Origin: Pilaira anomala
Taxonomy: Eukaryota; Mucoromycota; Mucoromycetes; Mucorales; Mucoraceae
Direction: 5' to 3'
Length of the DNA: 64,000 nt
NCBI GenBank assembly: GCA_025716855.1
Contig: JAIXMQ010000004.1
Location: forward strand, 558,001 to 622,000
A program made the position numbers and the translations under genes. Positions 11,429 through 22,405 of this stretch are shown piece after piece. How positions within the stretch are numbered: the first letter of the stretch is position 1; each line of letters begins with the position of its first letter. The notes under the pieces are model-generated. The model saw only the letters and a list, made by a program, of their open reading frames with translations, did no database searches and was not told the origin of the DNA.

Positions 11429-13470
11429 TTATTTTTTTTTTCGTTGGATAAAATCTTGATACATGGCGTCGGGTATCTTTTTATCTTTTCGTAACGATTC
11501 AATTAATTTATCCCTTGCTTGGATTTCACTCTTCTCTTCCCAAGACAATAGCTTCGGTAAAAATGTAGAGATAAACCATGTTCTACGAAATACCGAAGCT
11601 GATAACAATGAATGAGGAACAACTTCACCTCTTTTTACAAATTGTCGCAAAATGTCGGATATGTCATCTTCAACCACTGTGGTCAATTGAACTGGTGTGT
11701 TTATTGACTGCGGATACTTTCTAAACGTTGAATCCACCTACATGGATTTTTAGAAACTATACAGATTAGCAATTGACCTCTCCAACTTGTATATATATAT
11801 ATATATATTTACCCCTAATTCTAATAAGCGTTTCTTCACGGTCAAAACATAAATATCTGCTGTTGAGATACTAGGACAACCATATACCGCCTTACCATGA
11901 ATCTGAAGTATACTCGGTAATTCATATGGAATTAACTGCTGTAACATATTCATAAATATAATACTTGTTTTTTTATTTAATATACATGTTTTTGCATGTA
12001 TAAACGTGGCCTACAATAAAGATATACATTTATATACATATTAAAATGCAATTGAATTTTATATGTATATATAAAAAAAAAAGACTAATTGAGTTATATC
12101 ACACTTACTTGAAACCAACTAGCATAAGTATAACCTACGGATTCGTGCATATTTTCAAAAGCTAATTGACCAAAAGTTAGAATTAGGCCCAATGCTCCCG
12201 AATTTTCTTGTTCTAACGACTTTATGGATGCTTCGTTTAATATTTCAATTATGTCGGTTATTCGCATAATATCTTTTCCTTCCAACACAAGCTGTTTGCA
12301 TCCTATATTATACGTATATAACAAAAGTGAAATATCAGGTACCTTCTCATTCTATAAATACAAATATACATGTGAGACCCAATGTTTTTCTTTTTGTGTA
12401 TATTAACTTACACTTTCAGAATTCAACAAAATAAGGTTTAATGCAAACTCTATTAGTTTTAACATTGAGTTAGGCTCAAATTCGAAAAACCAAGTCGAGA
12501 GGAATTGTAGAATAGGTGTTTTGACAATAAATGTATTGGATTGTTTTGTTGACATTTTATTTGGTGTAAATATAAACTCTTTTGCTCTTTTGATTTGCTT
12601 TAGATTGTATTTATTTACATTTTCGGGTTTTGTCGTCTGAAGTTGTAGTAACAAACTTAGGCATTGTTCCTTCTTCATCGTCTTGGAATAATATTTTAAA
12701 ATACATAGTAATCGCTGAACGTTTTCTGCTTTCATTAATCCACTATTTTTTTTTTTTTTTTTTTTTTTTTTTGAAAAAAAAAAGAATGTATGTTACAGTC
12801 TCATAAGCTTTTCTATTCTTTTATTCCGCTCTTACCTCCAATTTAGAAACTGCTTTCCATCAAGCACAAAGATATCATATAGAGTAGTTTCATCCAATAC
12901 TTGAATATAAGCTATAATTAGACGCTTAATATTAACACTGAATATTACGTATATATCATGATAGTTTACCTTCCCCAACCTTGTCTTGGTAATAAAATAA
13001 TTCACAAAGAGGCTCATCAAAGTGGGGTATATATGCTAGAAGTGATCGCGTGCTAAGTGCCAAAACGTCAAGCTGGACAGATAATTCATAATAAATAACC
13101 AGCAAACTTGCTATATCGGAAACATGCTCTAAAACGTATTCAATAAACACCTTTGTTGAAAAGGCCAAATTATTATGCAAGTGCTTTATATCTTTTACAA
13201 TCTCATCGATCTTTACTTGTTTCTAAAAAAAAAGGGGATCGTTCAGTGCTGATATTTTTATTTGAATCTAGATCTTACATCGTTAGTGTTATACACTAGT
13301 TTAATAAATTTTTTTGCAATGTCTACTGTTGTAATCACAATGGACCTTGGAGATTCTATAGGGTTCTTATAGTGTTTCCTTTTTTCATTATGATTTGTTA
13401 AAGTCCATTGAATCTTATCTTGGTCAGGCCTCTTAAGTAGAAGTTTACGAGTAGCGGGTATTTTAGGCAT
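11429..13470 (-). CDS. FANCA: Fanconi anaemia group A (FANCA)-like protein, N-terminal half only, 509 aa
   Basis: Seven exons on the minus strand: 13279-13470, 12970-13222, 12836-12911, 12412-12742, 12109-12351, 11813-11938 and 11429-11737; every junction keeps phase. The last exon reads SLLSASVFRRTWFISTFLP then LIESLRKDKKIPDAMYQDF, which parallels human FANCA around residues 540-600 (EASIFRRPYYVSHFLPALL ... FIESLKRADKIPPSLYSTY). Upstream, YTYASWFQ..LIPYELPSILQIH parallels the FANCA segment SYADWF...ELVPFESPRYLQVH, in the same order and spacing. In animals FANCA is a scaffold of the nuclear Fanconi core E3 ligase, which ubiquitinates FANCD2/FANCI at DNA crosslinks. The frame stops after QRKKK, and only 285 bp separate it from the next gene, so the C-terminal solenoid (about 850 residues in human) is absent. 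The acceptor at 11938/11939 is ambiguous by one codon. Confidence 0.75.
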
Positions 13471-13689
13471 GTGAAACAAAATAAAACAGAAAAGCTCTGT
13501 TTGCTCAGCTTATTCAATTTGTCGAGACATCCTGATTTGGAAAATGTAGTCAATGCTTTTTATCATCCAGAAACACGTCGTTAGAACAACTTGGACACAG
13601 TTTATAAGCAAAATAAATAGGCGGAAGCTTCATGAGAAAAAAAAAACAAGATATGTACATATAGTTTATTGAAGAAAAATCATTTTGAA

Positions 13690-14219
13690 TAGATATGCTG
13701 TTATTATTATCAATATTGTTATCTTTACGTATGATCCACAGCTCTTTCTTCTTCATCATTATCCTCGTCCTCACTCTCACCCCCACTCTTATCCTCACTA
13801 TTATTATCGCCCTCATCATCATCGTTATAGTCATTCTCATTCTTTTCGTCTCCATAATTATCGTCACAATCACTTTCTTCACTTCTATAATCATTTTTTC
13901 CAAATCTTCTGTGAAAATTACGTTGGATATCCATTCATTGACGTCCAAAAGCTTTTTCCCAGATGCTCTTTCAGTTGCAATGCTACTTATTTCGTCCCTT
14001 ATATGGATCGAGAAGTTATCATAGATATCTTTAATACCCTGAATATAATGCTTCCACTTTAGTCAAGCAATACCAAATATAATACTTTAGAATGCTTATA
14101 TTGATACGGCTCATTCTTTCAATTACTTTTTTTAATCTGCCTGCTTTAATTTCATTTAAAGTTCTTAGTGTAAACATCCTCAAGAACATACACGTTTTTA
14201 TCAACAAATGATAATACAT
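13690..14219 (-). pseudogene. Possible decayed gene with acidic tail
   Basis: On the minus strand three open stretches with protein-like composition lie in different frames. 14219-14031 includes LRTLNEIKAGRLKKVIERM. From about 14042 to 13880 comes DIYDNFSIHIRDEISS then KKLLDVNEWISNVIF. 13934-13725 is a very acidic end (SEESDCDDNYGDEKNEND...EEERAVDHT). A plausible 3' splice site (TATATTCAG, about 14042) exists, but no splicing I tried keeps phase, and the acidic frame has a TGA directly before its ATG. Either splice sites are missed or the gene is broken. The family is unknown. Confidence 0.35.
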
Positions 14220-15565
14220 ATATGTATTCTACGCCTTTTAAAACTGTCCAGAATTTGATATAATCTCTTTTATGTGATTAAACAAGAAATTAAAGTAAAA
14301 GTAGTAAGAATATCCATATTTTATTTGATGATGAAGAAAGAAAAGGTTAATTTTCCATTCTCCATTTCCTGCTGATAAAGGCATTGGAACTACACTGAAA
14401 ATAAATTAAATGATATTGTAGGTAAAGATGGATCTTGGGGAGGCACAAAACAGAAAGGAACCAAAGAGAGCAGAATCAGAGGAAGAGATTACAATGTAGT
14501 GACAAGTAGCTTAAGAGGTTTTATATGGAAGAACATCAGCAACATAAGCCAGAATTCAGATATCTTGTTAGAACCACACTGCCAAAATTTGTAACTACTG
14601 GTTATGTGGTGATCTAGCATAGTAAATAAAGTAGTAATATGTTACATCCAGACTTCTCTAGTTTTTATTCTTTTATTCTATCAATCTATTCTATATAACA
14701 ACAGGTTATGTTAGAAAATCTGACACCAACGAATCACCGGTTGCGAATGTAAACACAAATGCAGACATTCTGTTGACAGGGATTGTAAAAAAAAAAAGAG
14801 ATGTCAAATCAAAATTAAGAATACATATGGTGATTGTCAGGGCAATTAATATGCTTAGTACTACATGGAAAGATATAATTTTACTTATTTATTTTAATGG
14901 TAAAAAAAGATCTCTTAGATTCTATCACAATGGCAGATAAAATAGTTAGATTGGTGGTTATCCCTTTTCCTGGTTTAAGTAAAAACCCAATCGATGTATA
15001 TGATTCCGTCAAGTAATAAGGAAACAACGAACAAAATGTTATTTATTATAATCACTCTTTACGTAATATAGAAGTTATAAGAACTTAAAAAAAAATTGTG
15101 GTTGACATAGGATATAAAATTGAACTATTGACTAGACATCAGCTTTTACATGAAGACAAAATCTTGGCTAAGTTTGAATGTAGAACTTCTCTAGATAAAC
15201 GATCGTTATAATGATTATCTACATAAGTTAAGTAAGTGAAAGAATAAAGTTTAGTTACTAAGTATTCACTTCCAACTAAAAGATTTTATTTGGAATAAAT
15301 ATCTTGGAATAGTTTCCTTCTCATCATTTCAACCATCATTAATCGATACGTCTTCGTTCTAAGTTCCTGATCAATTTCAACTTTGTAAGATTGAGCAACC
15401 AACCGGTAATCACTCTTTTACATTGGGGCTCGGTCTTGATTTAAAAATTAATAATAAAATCGCGTGTCACGTCTAACATTTTCAGTAACATTTTTTTTCT
15501 TTTTCATTGTTTTCACTCTTCGTTTTCTTTTCCCCTTTTATCCCCAAATACCATAACGAACAAGT
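14220..15565. other. Intergenic region with scattered short frames
   Basis: There is no supportable gene in 1.35 kb. Small frames such as MADKIVRLVVIPFPGLSKN (about 14932) and IGYKIELLTRHQLLHEDK (about 15114) look protein-like but end at once and could be relics. The last 100 bp is pyrimidine-rich (TTTTTCTTTTTCATTG...) and leads into the BTB gene. Confidence 0.5.
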
Positions 15566-17764
15566 ATGAATTTAAAACTTGAAAAATATCTCATGGAAAC
15601 CATGTTTGAAAAGTCATTATTTTCAGACCTTTCCTTGGTTTTCGTACACCCTTCATATCCTTTTGGAATGCGATACAATGTTCATAAATCGATCGTGAGT
15701 CAATCGCCTTATTTATGTAATCTTTTAAAAAACATGCACCGTATTTCCAATTCGCAAGATACACCACCGAATACACCACATGAAGGAATCACCAGTCTCA
15801 CTATCGATCTCTCTAGAGCCTTGACTCAATGTGGGTTTGTTTTAGCACCCTTTCAACATATTGTACGTCGTAAATGGCAAACCACAACGCACTCAAAAAA
15901 CGATTCCAATAGTCCACTCTTATCATGTCATTTACGCTTTGCTTTACGGTGGATGTATTGTATTGATAAACAAGAGCTTATTCAAACGATGGAAGATCAA
16001 GATACTTTACGTGTACTTTCAGTCGCGGTCTTATTTGACCTGCATGATCTTACTCGAGCCTGTGTACAAAAATATACAACAGAACAACTTTCATTGACAA
16101 GTATCATGCGAGATTTGGAAACGATCTGTCAGTTACCTCGTGGACATGATTCTTATTTACAGTTACGAGATGCAGCATTATTATTGTTGTTTCGATTTGG
16201 ACCTGAGAATGCGACACGATTAGCAATGTTACCAGTGGATTATATGGCAGATGTACTTTGTGCGGATTTATTGTTTGTGAGATGTGAGTTTGAACGGTAT
16301 TGTCTTTTACGTAGTGTACTTGTAGCGTTTATGCATTCAGTTGGTAAAATCACTTGGACACCGAAAGGACCTGTGGATCAAGATGCAAAACGACTTTCTG
16401 GATTTGTACGACCTATTCATCATCAACATCAAGGAAGTTGGAAACCTCCGTTAACTGCTAATACAGTCAGGTCTGGAAAGAGAAAACGCATTCCTTCACA
16501 AGAATTAGAAGAACCGGTTGCACCTCATTTAAATCGACTTAGTTTTACAGCTTTGGTTCCATTCGAAAAGTTGGTAGCGGATGCATCTTCAGGTGGAGTG
16601 ATTGATAAAGCTACGGTATTATCTTATTTACTTCGAACGACAGTGAATTATAGTAATATGACATTTGATCAATTAACAAGCGTACGTCAAGATGGTATTG
16701 TGGATGAAGGGATTGTGTTTAGAGCGTTATGGCAAAGAGAGGCATTGGAACGTGTTTTGTTTCCGCTTACGTATCATCAACAAACGCAAGAACAAGTGCA
16801 GGTACCACAAAAATCAATTATACAAGATGGCGATCGTAGTGCAGCATTAAATGAATACTTTGATGTGGATGATTCGGATGCACAAGAAAGTAGAAGACGA
16901 TTGTTATTGGGTACACCTCGATTCCGATTCTGTTCTTCTGTCTTTATTTCACCACCTTCTGAAGAAAATGGTTGGGATTGTCAAGAGATTGAACCTATTA
17001 ATACTTTGGATAAAGCTGATTTATATGCATTTGATGATAATAAAGATGGAAAAAATGGCGATGACGATAACGAAAGTAGTGATGGATCTTTATGGGCTTT
17101 ATCTGATACTGAAGAAATAAATGAATTGCAAGTAGGAAAGGGAGGAGAAAGAAATAATAAATCCAAAAACAAATCATTATTATCAACTGCTAGACAACCT
17201 TACAAATTATATCAAAAAACGTTTTATTCTGAAGCAGAAACTATCTTGGGAATATCTTATCGAATTCAAATTGAAGCACAAGTAATGCCTCGGCATCGAT
17301 TTATGATTCAAGATGATAATAATAACAAAAAAGCGGATGAAGAAAATGAGGAAGAAGCGTTGGATTTGGATGAAAATATTATTGTGTGTCGATTTGAATT
17401 ACAAAGGGATAAGAGACAAATTGGATTAAACCAATTACATGTGATTAAAAAGGAAGGTAGTAAAAAACCAGTATCTGAAGAACCTGAAAAGAAAGTAGTA
17501 AATGAAGGAATACGACAAAAGACAAAAATACATTACTGGATTCATTGTTTAAATCGACATGAAGGTATTTTAGAAAATGATCGTATTGATCCTGAAGATC
17601 GTGTCTTGGTTGCTGTGACTGAACAATGTGAAAGAGAGAATGGTGAGCCTGGAGAGATGGAACCTGGGTATATTGGTCAAGTATTAATTGATGCCGACTT
17701 AAAAAGAGGTACCACCATCGATACTACTGTTGCATTGGAAATCTTTGGCTTTCAAAAAGTTTAA
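15566..17764 (+). CDS. BTB/POZ-domain protein, 732 aa
   Basis: A single uninterrupted exon, unusual in this intron-rich window. Residues about 15-150 resemble a BTB fold: FSDLSLVF, then YNVHKSIVSQSPYLCNLL (the classical 'H..L...S..F' core), an inserted Ser/Thr-rich loop, and LRFALRWMYC as the last BTB strand-helix. A BACK-like helical part follows (LSVAVLFDLHDLTRACVQKY, VDYMADVLCADLLFV). The middle carries a basic stretch (GKRKRIPSQ) that may be a nuclear localisation signal, and residues about 490-530 are acidic (DDNKDGKNGDDDNESSDG). The C-terminal third (CRFELQRDKRQIGLNQLHV) is not recognised. BTB-BACK proteins are often adaptors for Cullin-3 ligases, but no kelch or MATH partner domain is visible. 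Function unassigned. Confidence 0.85.
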   Translation: MNLKLEKYLMETMFEKSLFSDLSLVFVHPSYPFGMRYNVHKSIVSQSPYLCNLLKNMHRISNSQDTPPNTPHEGITSLTIDLSRALTQCGFVLAPFQHIVRRKWQTTTHSKNDSNSPLLSCHLRFALRWMYCIDKQELIQTMEDQDTLRVLSVAVLFDLHDLTRACVQKYTTEQLSLTSIMRDLETICQLPRGHDSYLQLRDAALLLLFRFGPENATRLAMLPVDYMADVLCADLLFVRCEFERYCLLRSVLVAFMHSVGKITWTPKGPVDQDAKRLSGFVRPIHHQHQGSWKPPLTANTVRSGKRKRIPSQELEEPVAPHLNRLSFTALVPFEKLVADASSGGVIDKATVLSYLLRTTVNYSNMTFDQLTSVRQDGIVDEGIVFRALWQREALERVLFPLTYHQQTQEQVQVPQKSIIQDGDRSAALNEYFDVDDSDAQESRRRLLLGTPRFRFCSSVFISPPSEENGWDCQEIEPINTLDKADLYAFDDNKDGKNGDDDNESSDGSLWALSDTEEINELQVGKGGERNNKSKNKSLLSTARQPYKLYQKTFYSEAETILGISYRIQIEAQVMPRHRFMIQDDNNNKKADEENEEEALDLDENIIVCRFELQRDKRQIGLNQLHVIKKEGSKKPVSEEPEKKVVNEGIRQKTKIHYWIHCLNRHEGILENDRIDPEDRVLVAVTEQCERENGEPGEMEPGYIGQVLIDADLKRGTTIDTTVALEIFGFQKV

Positions 17765-17834
17765 ATTCCTACTCTGTCGATCTCTTTATGATATAAAATA
17801 AAAATATTTTTTTTTTTTTTTTAGTCTTTAAACA

Positions 17835-19237
17835 ATGTCTGAATTAAGAAAGTTTATTGTTGTAGGATTAAGTGCAACATGTTTACTAAGTCTTTGGATA
17901 TTATCCAATACTACTTCATTAGTCAGCCAACTCCAAACTCAACAAGCACAAGATAACGTAGATATCCTTTATCAACCTTTTCCTGAAGGAAGAAATATAT
18001 GTACCATTGACGGTCTTAATAAAGGACGATGGGTTCATCAAGACATTGGTTTAGAATCTCATTCGATAGATGGCATAAATTCTTTTGCAGGTTACCATTG
18101 CAATTGGGACTTTCCACATAGATGTTATCGAAGAACAGAACCACACACTGAATTCAATCGAAGTAAAACAATGTAACGTAACTCTTTTTTTATATATATA
18201 TATCTATATCAACACAATCGAATTAAACCAGTAAACTTCTTCTTGTAGTTTAGATTACAATTGGCAACCTAGTGAATGTACCCTCCTTCCTTTTGAGCCG
18301 AGAAAGTTATCGAAACATTTATCCCAGAACCCACTATTACTTGTAGGAGACTCTATTACTCAATTGATGTATGAAAGTATGTGGTGCTTAACAGGTCAAG
18401 ACTTGACTGCTCAAGGAAAAGATACTGGCTTATCTGGAGGTGATAAAGAGATGTGGGTCAGTCAATTGGTTCATAGAGACTTGGCGAATGAAGAAGATGC
18501 GGTGACAGTAGGCTTCATTCGATCTGATTATCTTGTCAAATTAGATGACTTTAGTTTGGTGAAACCTAATGAAGGTCAGGGCTATCAAATTGGTGTAGGC
18601 AGTAACTTTCCTTGGGTACATGCTATTTCTCGGTTCAAATATATTATGATCAACACAGTAAAGTACACATATTTTCGATTTTTTTTTTTTTTTTTAAAAA
18701 AGACTAATCACTTTTTTCTTTTATAAAAAAAAGGGTCCACATTGGCATCCTGATCTCAAGTGGGGCCCAAATAAAGATCGTAAAGAACTTTTAAAGGCTT
18801 ATAAAAAAGGTATGACTCAGGTAATGAATTATCTCAAAAAGAATCTTCGGGCAGATCAAAAGGTTTGGGTTAGAAGCTCTCCTTATGGCCATGCTAAATG
18901 CTCTCAATATACTGCACCAAGCACAATTCCTGTGAAACCAACAGGGAAAAAAGGGGAATATGAATGGGACATGTTAGAAAAATTTGATATTGTTTGGAAG
19001 GTAAATAGGACTTTGCACATTGATAAGAACTTGTGATTTAATTTAATGATTACATAGAACATGATTGATAAAGAAAAAGATGAAAGATTCATGTTTTTTA
19101 ATGTATCAATGGCCAATCTTCGTGGTGACGCTCATTCACAACCTGATCACGACTGTCTTCATACATGTCTTCCTGGCCCCGTAGATGATTGGAACAAATT
19201 TTTGTTTCATGAAATATCAAAACTTGTTATACAGTAA
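17835..19237 (+). CDS. PC-esterase / TBL-like type II membrane protein, 397 aa
   Basis: Four exons (17835-18172, 18249-18657, 18734-19000, 19058-19237), in phase, 397 aa. Residues about 7-30 are a single hydrophobic signal anchor (FIVVGLSATCLLSLWIL), so the catalytic part should face the Golgi or ER lumen. A Cys-rich segment (CNWDFPHRCYRR) is followed by LLLVGDSITQLMYES, the GDS nucleophile motif, and the C-terminal DCLHTCLPGPVDDWN supplies the Asp-x-x-His of the SGNH/GDSL triad. This layout is that of PMR5/TBL and CAS1-type polysaccharide O-acetyltransferases or esterases. The substrate is unknown; fungal wall or capsule glycan acetylation is the likely setting. The third exon begins after an A-run acceptor (AAAAAAAAG). 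It converges on the next gene with 34 bp between stop codons. Confidence 0.88.
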
Positions 19238-19271
19238 AAAAAAAACCTATATTATTTATTATATATATTAT

Positions 19272-21160
19272 TTAAAAAGGTGGTGAAAAGGAAATGGGGA
19301 AATCAGCATGTAGTGTACCGTTATTAGGTGGCGCATCCATGTTTAGTAATTCTGTCAATAAACCAAATACTTCGGTATTAAAAAATGGAGCCAAAACGGT
19401 GCCTTGTTTAAATACGCGACTGATCTTGGGACCTCTCGCTAAAAAGATGGCACGCATGTCTGCGGCCAGATTATCATAACCATGATTACCACCTTTTTTA
19501 AAACCGCCTTTTTTATCTACTTGAGCATGTGTTACGAATGAATAGCCTACATCGGGTATAGCAACAATAGGTGTAATTCGGTCTGAGTTTTTATAATGGT
19601 ATCGATCAGGTACATTTTCACGTAAATAGACTTCAAAATGAGCATCTTTTGTGGTTTGGGTATAATTATAAAGCTGTTCATAAATCTTTTGAACTGTATC
19701 CTTGGGAGCACCTGGATTAGGTCTTAAATCAAGTAAGGGTAATGCTTCTCGGTCTCTGACATGTTCTAATACATCTTCAGAGAGAATATCGTCATAAAAT
19801 ATCAACTTTTTATCTGTCACATCTGCCATACCATGGTCGCTTACAATAACAACATGAACGTGTTCATCCAAGTTTCGCTTTTCTAATTCACTTAATAAAT
19901 AACCAACAGAAGTATCTGCATCTTTAATATATTCGTTCATCTAATATAAAAGAAAAAAGGGTTATTATTATTTTTCTAAAAAAAAAAAAGTCGGTACATG
20001 TATACTTTGATATCATGAGGGCCTAATTTATGTCCTTGTTGATCAATTTGTGGACAATAGACAGTGATAATTTGTGGTCGGTTGTCATAAGGTAAATCTA
20101 ACCAACTTAATGTAGTATCCATTTTTTCTATTGTACTCATTGAGCCATTATATTTTACTACCATATCGGGTGGGTTATAATTCGTTTCAGATCCAGGCCA
20201 CATAATCGATCCAGTACGTTTTCCATGCATTCGAGAAGTAGTCCAAATCTAAGATATATATATATATATATATGTTTAGTTTATTTATATATAAACAAGA
20301 ATCATTACTTACAGGCTCTCCTTTCCACCATCGATGATCAGCAGTCGATGTATAATTTGAATGACTAAATACAGAGTCAATAGTCGGATCATAAAATAAA
20401 TTTGCTACAATGCCATGCGCTTCAGGATATAATCCAGTTACCAATGTCCAATGGTTTGGAAATGTGCTGGGCTATATGAATAGCATTTAGTAATTACAAA
20501 AATAAACTTTTAAGTAAAAAAAAAAAAAACTTACTGGAAAGGCAGGATGCATATAATTTGCCATAACACCATCATTTGCTGTTGAGTAAGTTAGTTACAA
20601 GAAAGCTTAAAGTTTTTTTTTTTTTTAAAAAAAATACTAACCTAATTGCTTTAAATTTGGTGTTACACCTCGATTGAGATAATCAGGTCGAAATCCATCA
20701 AACGATATTAAGACAACAGTAGAAGCAAAGTATTCTGAACCATTGTAATATAATCTCTCTGCACCTCTTTTTGGATGATCATCATTATGAGTAAATCGAA
20801 CCATTGCAAATTTAAATATGATAAATAGTAATCCAATAGCTAAGCCAATACAAGCGTATCTTAACGTGGGATTATCCTAATTGTAGGTATGTCAATATTT
20901 AATGTATATTTTTTTTTTATGTGTGTGTGTGCGTTATTTACGTTTTCAAAATCGTGAACAACGTCCACACCGTTTTCATCAGTAATAATAGCCCATTCTT
21001 CATCTTCTTCTAATTCCTGTTCTTCTTCATCACTATCCGATTGTTCTTCTTTATTTAATAAGTTCACTTCTTCTTCTTCACTATTGTATTCAACATGTTG
21101 ATCTGTCGACCGAGAACCGTCCGAACGTGACCGACTCATTTCATATGATTCTTCTGCCAT
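19272..21160 (-). CDS. Nucleotide pyrophosphatase/phosphodiesterase (ENPP family), 522 aa
   Basis: Six exons on the minus strand (20942-21160, 20642-20876, 20535-20578, 20313-20471, 20006-20248, 19272-19940), in phase, 522 aa. The N-terminal 73 residues are an acidic cytoplasmic tail. Then comes one transmembrane anchor ([20 protein letters not shown]) and a luminal/extracellular alkaline-phosphatase-fold domain. Metal and catalytic motifs are intact: [34 protein letters not shown] with the Thr nucleophile, VIVSDHGM and GGNHGYDN. The enzymes hydrolyse nucleotide or phospholipid pyrophosphate/phosphodiester bonds. Yeast Npp1/Npp2 are phosphate-regulated ectoenzymes, and this should be similar. 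Exon 3 is only 44 nt. Several N-glycosylation sequons are visible (NYTS, NGSM). Confidence 0.92.
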
Positions 21161-22405
21161 TCTTCTTATTCTATTCTGTTAGGAAAGAAGAGAGTATTAA
21201 AATATTTTTTTTTTTTTTTTGTGGCAAAAAATAAAATAAATAAAATGCTTCCTCCTTTTCGGTGGAGTGACTTTAAACTATAATCCCACTTTTATTTTTT
21301 TTTACCCCTTAAAACGTCTGCTATCATACCTTTTATTCTGTTTTTAACACATTGCAAATAAATAAAGAGTGCGTATGAGTGCGTGTGTGTTGATCAAAAA
21401 TGCTTATGTGAATAAATTAAAGTTTTTTTTTTTTTTTTCTCTTTAATCATTAATCTTTCGCATTTATTTTACTTCATAATCCCTCTAAAGAATATAAAAT
21501 AAACTTGATCATAATTAAATGCGTGTTAGACAGTCAATAAAAGGAGAAAGAAAAAAAATTAGTATAACTCGGAGCTTGGAAGCAACGCATGCACGCATGA
21601 ATTGTTATATAAAAAAAAAAGAAGCTTTTCTGTGCGATAGGAATAAATCTTAATTACAATATAATGTAAACTCAGTAACTATATAGTCCTTTGGCTTCGT
21701 TCATATCATTGAAATATGGAAAGGTATTCGAATACATATAAGCATTTGAAAAGAATTAGAGGTACTCAACAGGAGAAGAATCCAGTAACTATCAACAATT
21801 ATCTCCGGGGATTAACTCATTCAGCCCCATTCCCAACAGCTTTTTTTCTTTCTTTTATATATATAATTGACTCTACATATAAACCTTTCAAGAAGGAATA
21901 TGTACATAAAAGAATAAAAAAAAAAAAAAAGATAAAAAATACATTATTCACCTTTTTCTACCAACTAAACCAATATAACGATAGTAATTTTCTTTTAAAT
22001 AATTCGAGTGTCATCAGATGCCACAAAAGTCATACTTTTACTGGTTCCAGTTACGCTGTTAAAGGTAGAAATGGCCGCTCAACTAAAGAGGTTCCTGTCC
22101 TTTTAACAGGAAGCAGTTTGAAGCACACAGCAAATATTTTTTCATTAGGGCTATCAACAGTAAATCATAACCATGTCACCAACAAGAAAATCTTTGTAGC
22201 TCTCAGTAGCCGGCGCCCGTTGAGACTTTGTGGTCCCCGAGATTGGGTAGCCTTTTCTCATCATACCGCAGCTCGAAAATGATGATTACATACGAAGACA
22301 ATTAACTTTTTTTAAAAAAAGATCCTATTAAGTCCATTTGCCTATACAAAGTTTCGGTCCATTTTAAACATACACAACAACACAAAAATATTATATAAAA
22401 TTATT
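21161..22405. other. Intergenic region with a GC-richer island
   Basis: Mostly AT-rich spacer with T runs (21211-21222, 21423-21440). The part at about 22020-22290 is richer in GC and carries protein-like stretches in several frames on both strands, described in the findings. I cannot assign a gene. A 188-codon plus-strand frame (21716-22282) runs through low-complexity Lys codons and is not convincing. Confidence 0.5.

Noticed and set aside
12745..12770. Long T run between exons 3 and 4 of the FANCA-like gene as a sign of a broken gene
   Set aside because: It lies within an intron (12743-12835), where such runs are common here, and the flanking exons stay in phase.
13685..14062. Plus-strand frames rich in His/Tyr/Ser and in Ile/Leu
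   Set aside because: They are the antisense readings of the Asp/Glu/Asn-rich minus-strand segment; such composition is expected from GAT/GAN repeats.
21716..22282. Plus-strand 188-codon open frame
   Set aside because: It passes through A-runs read as poly-Lys, has no domain, signal or splice partner, and the GC-richer end also reads as peptide on the other strand.
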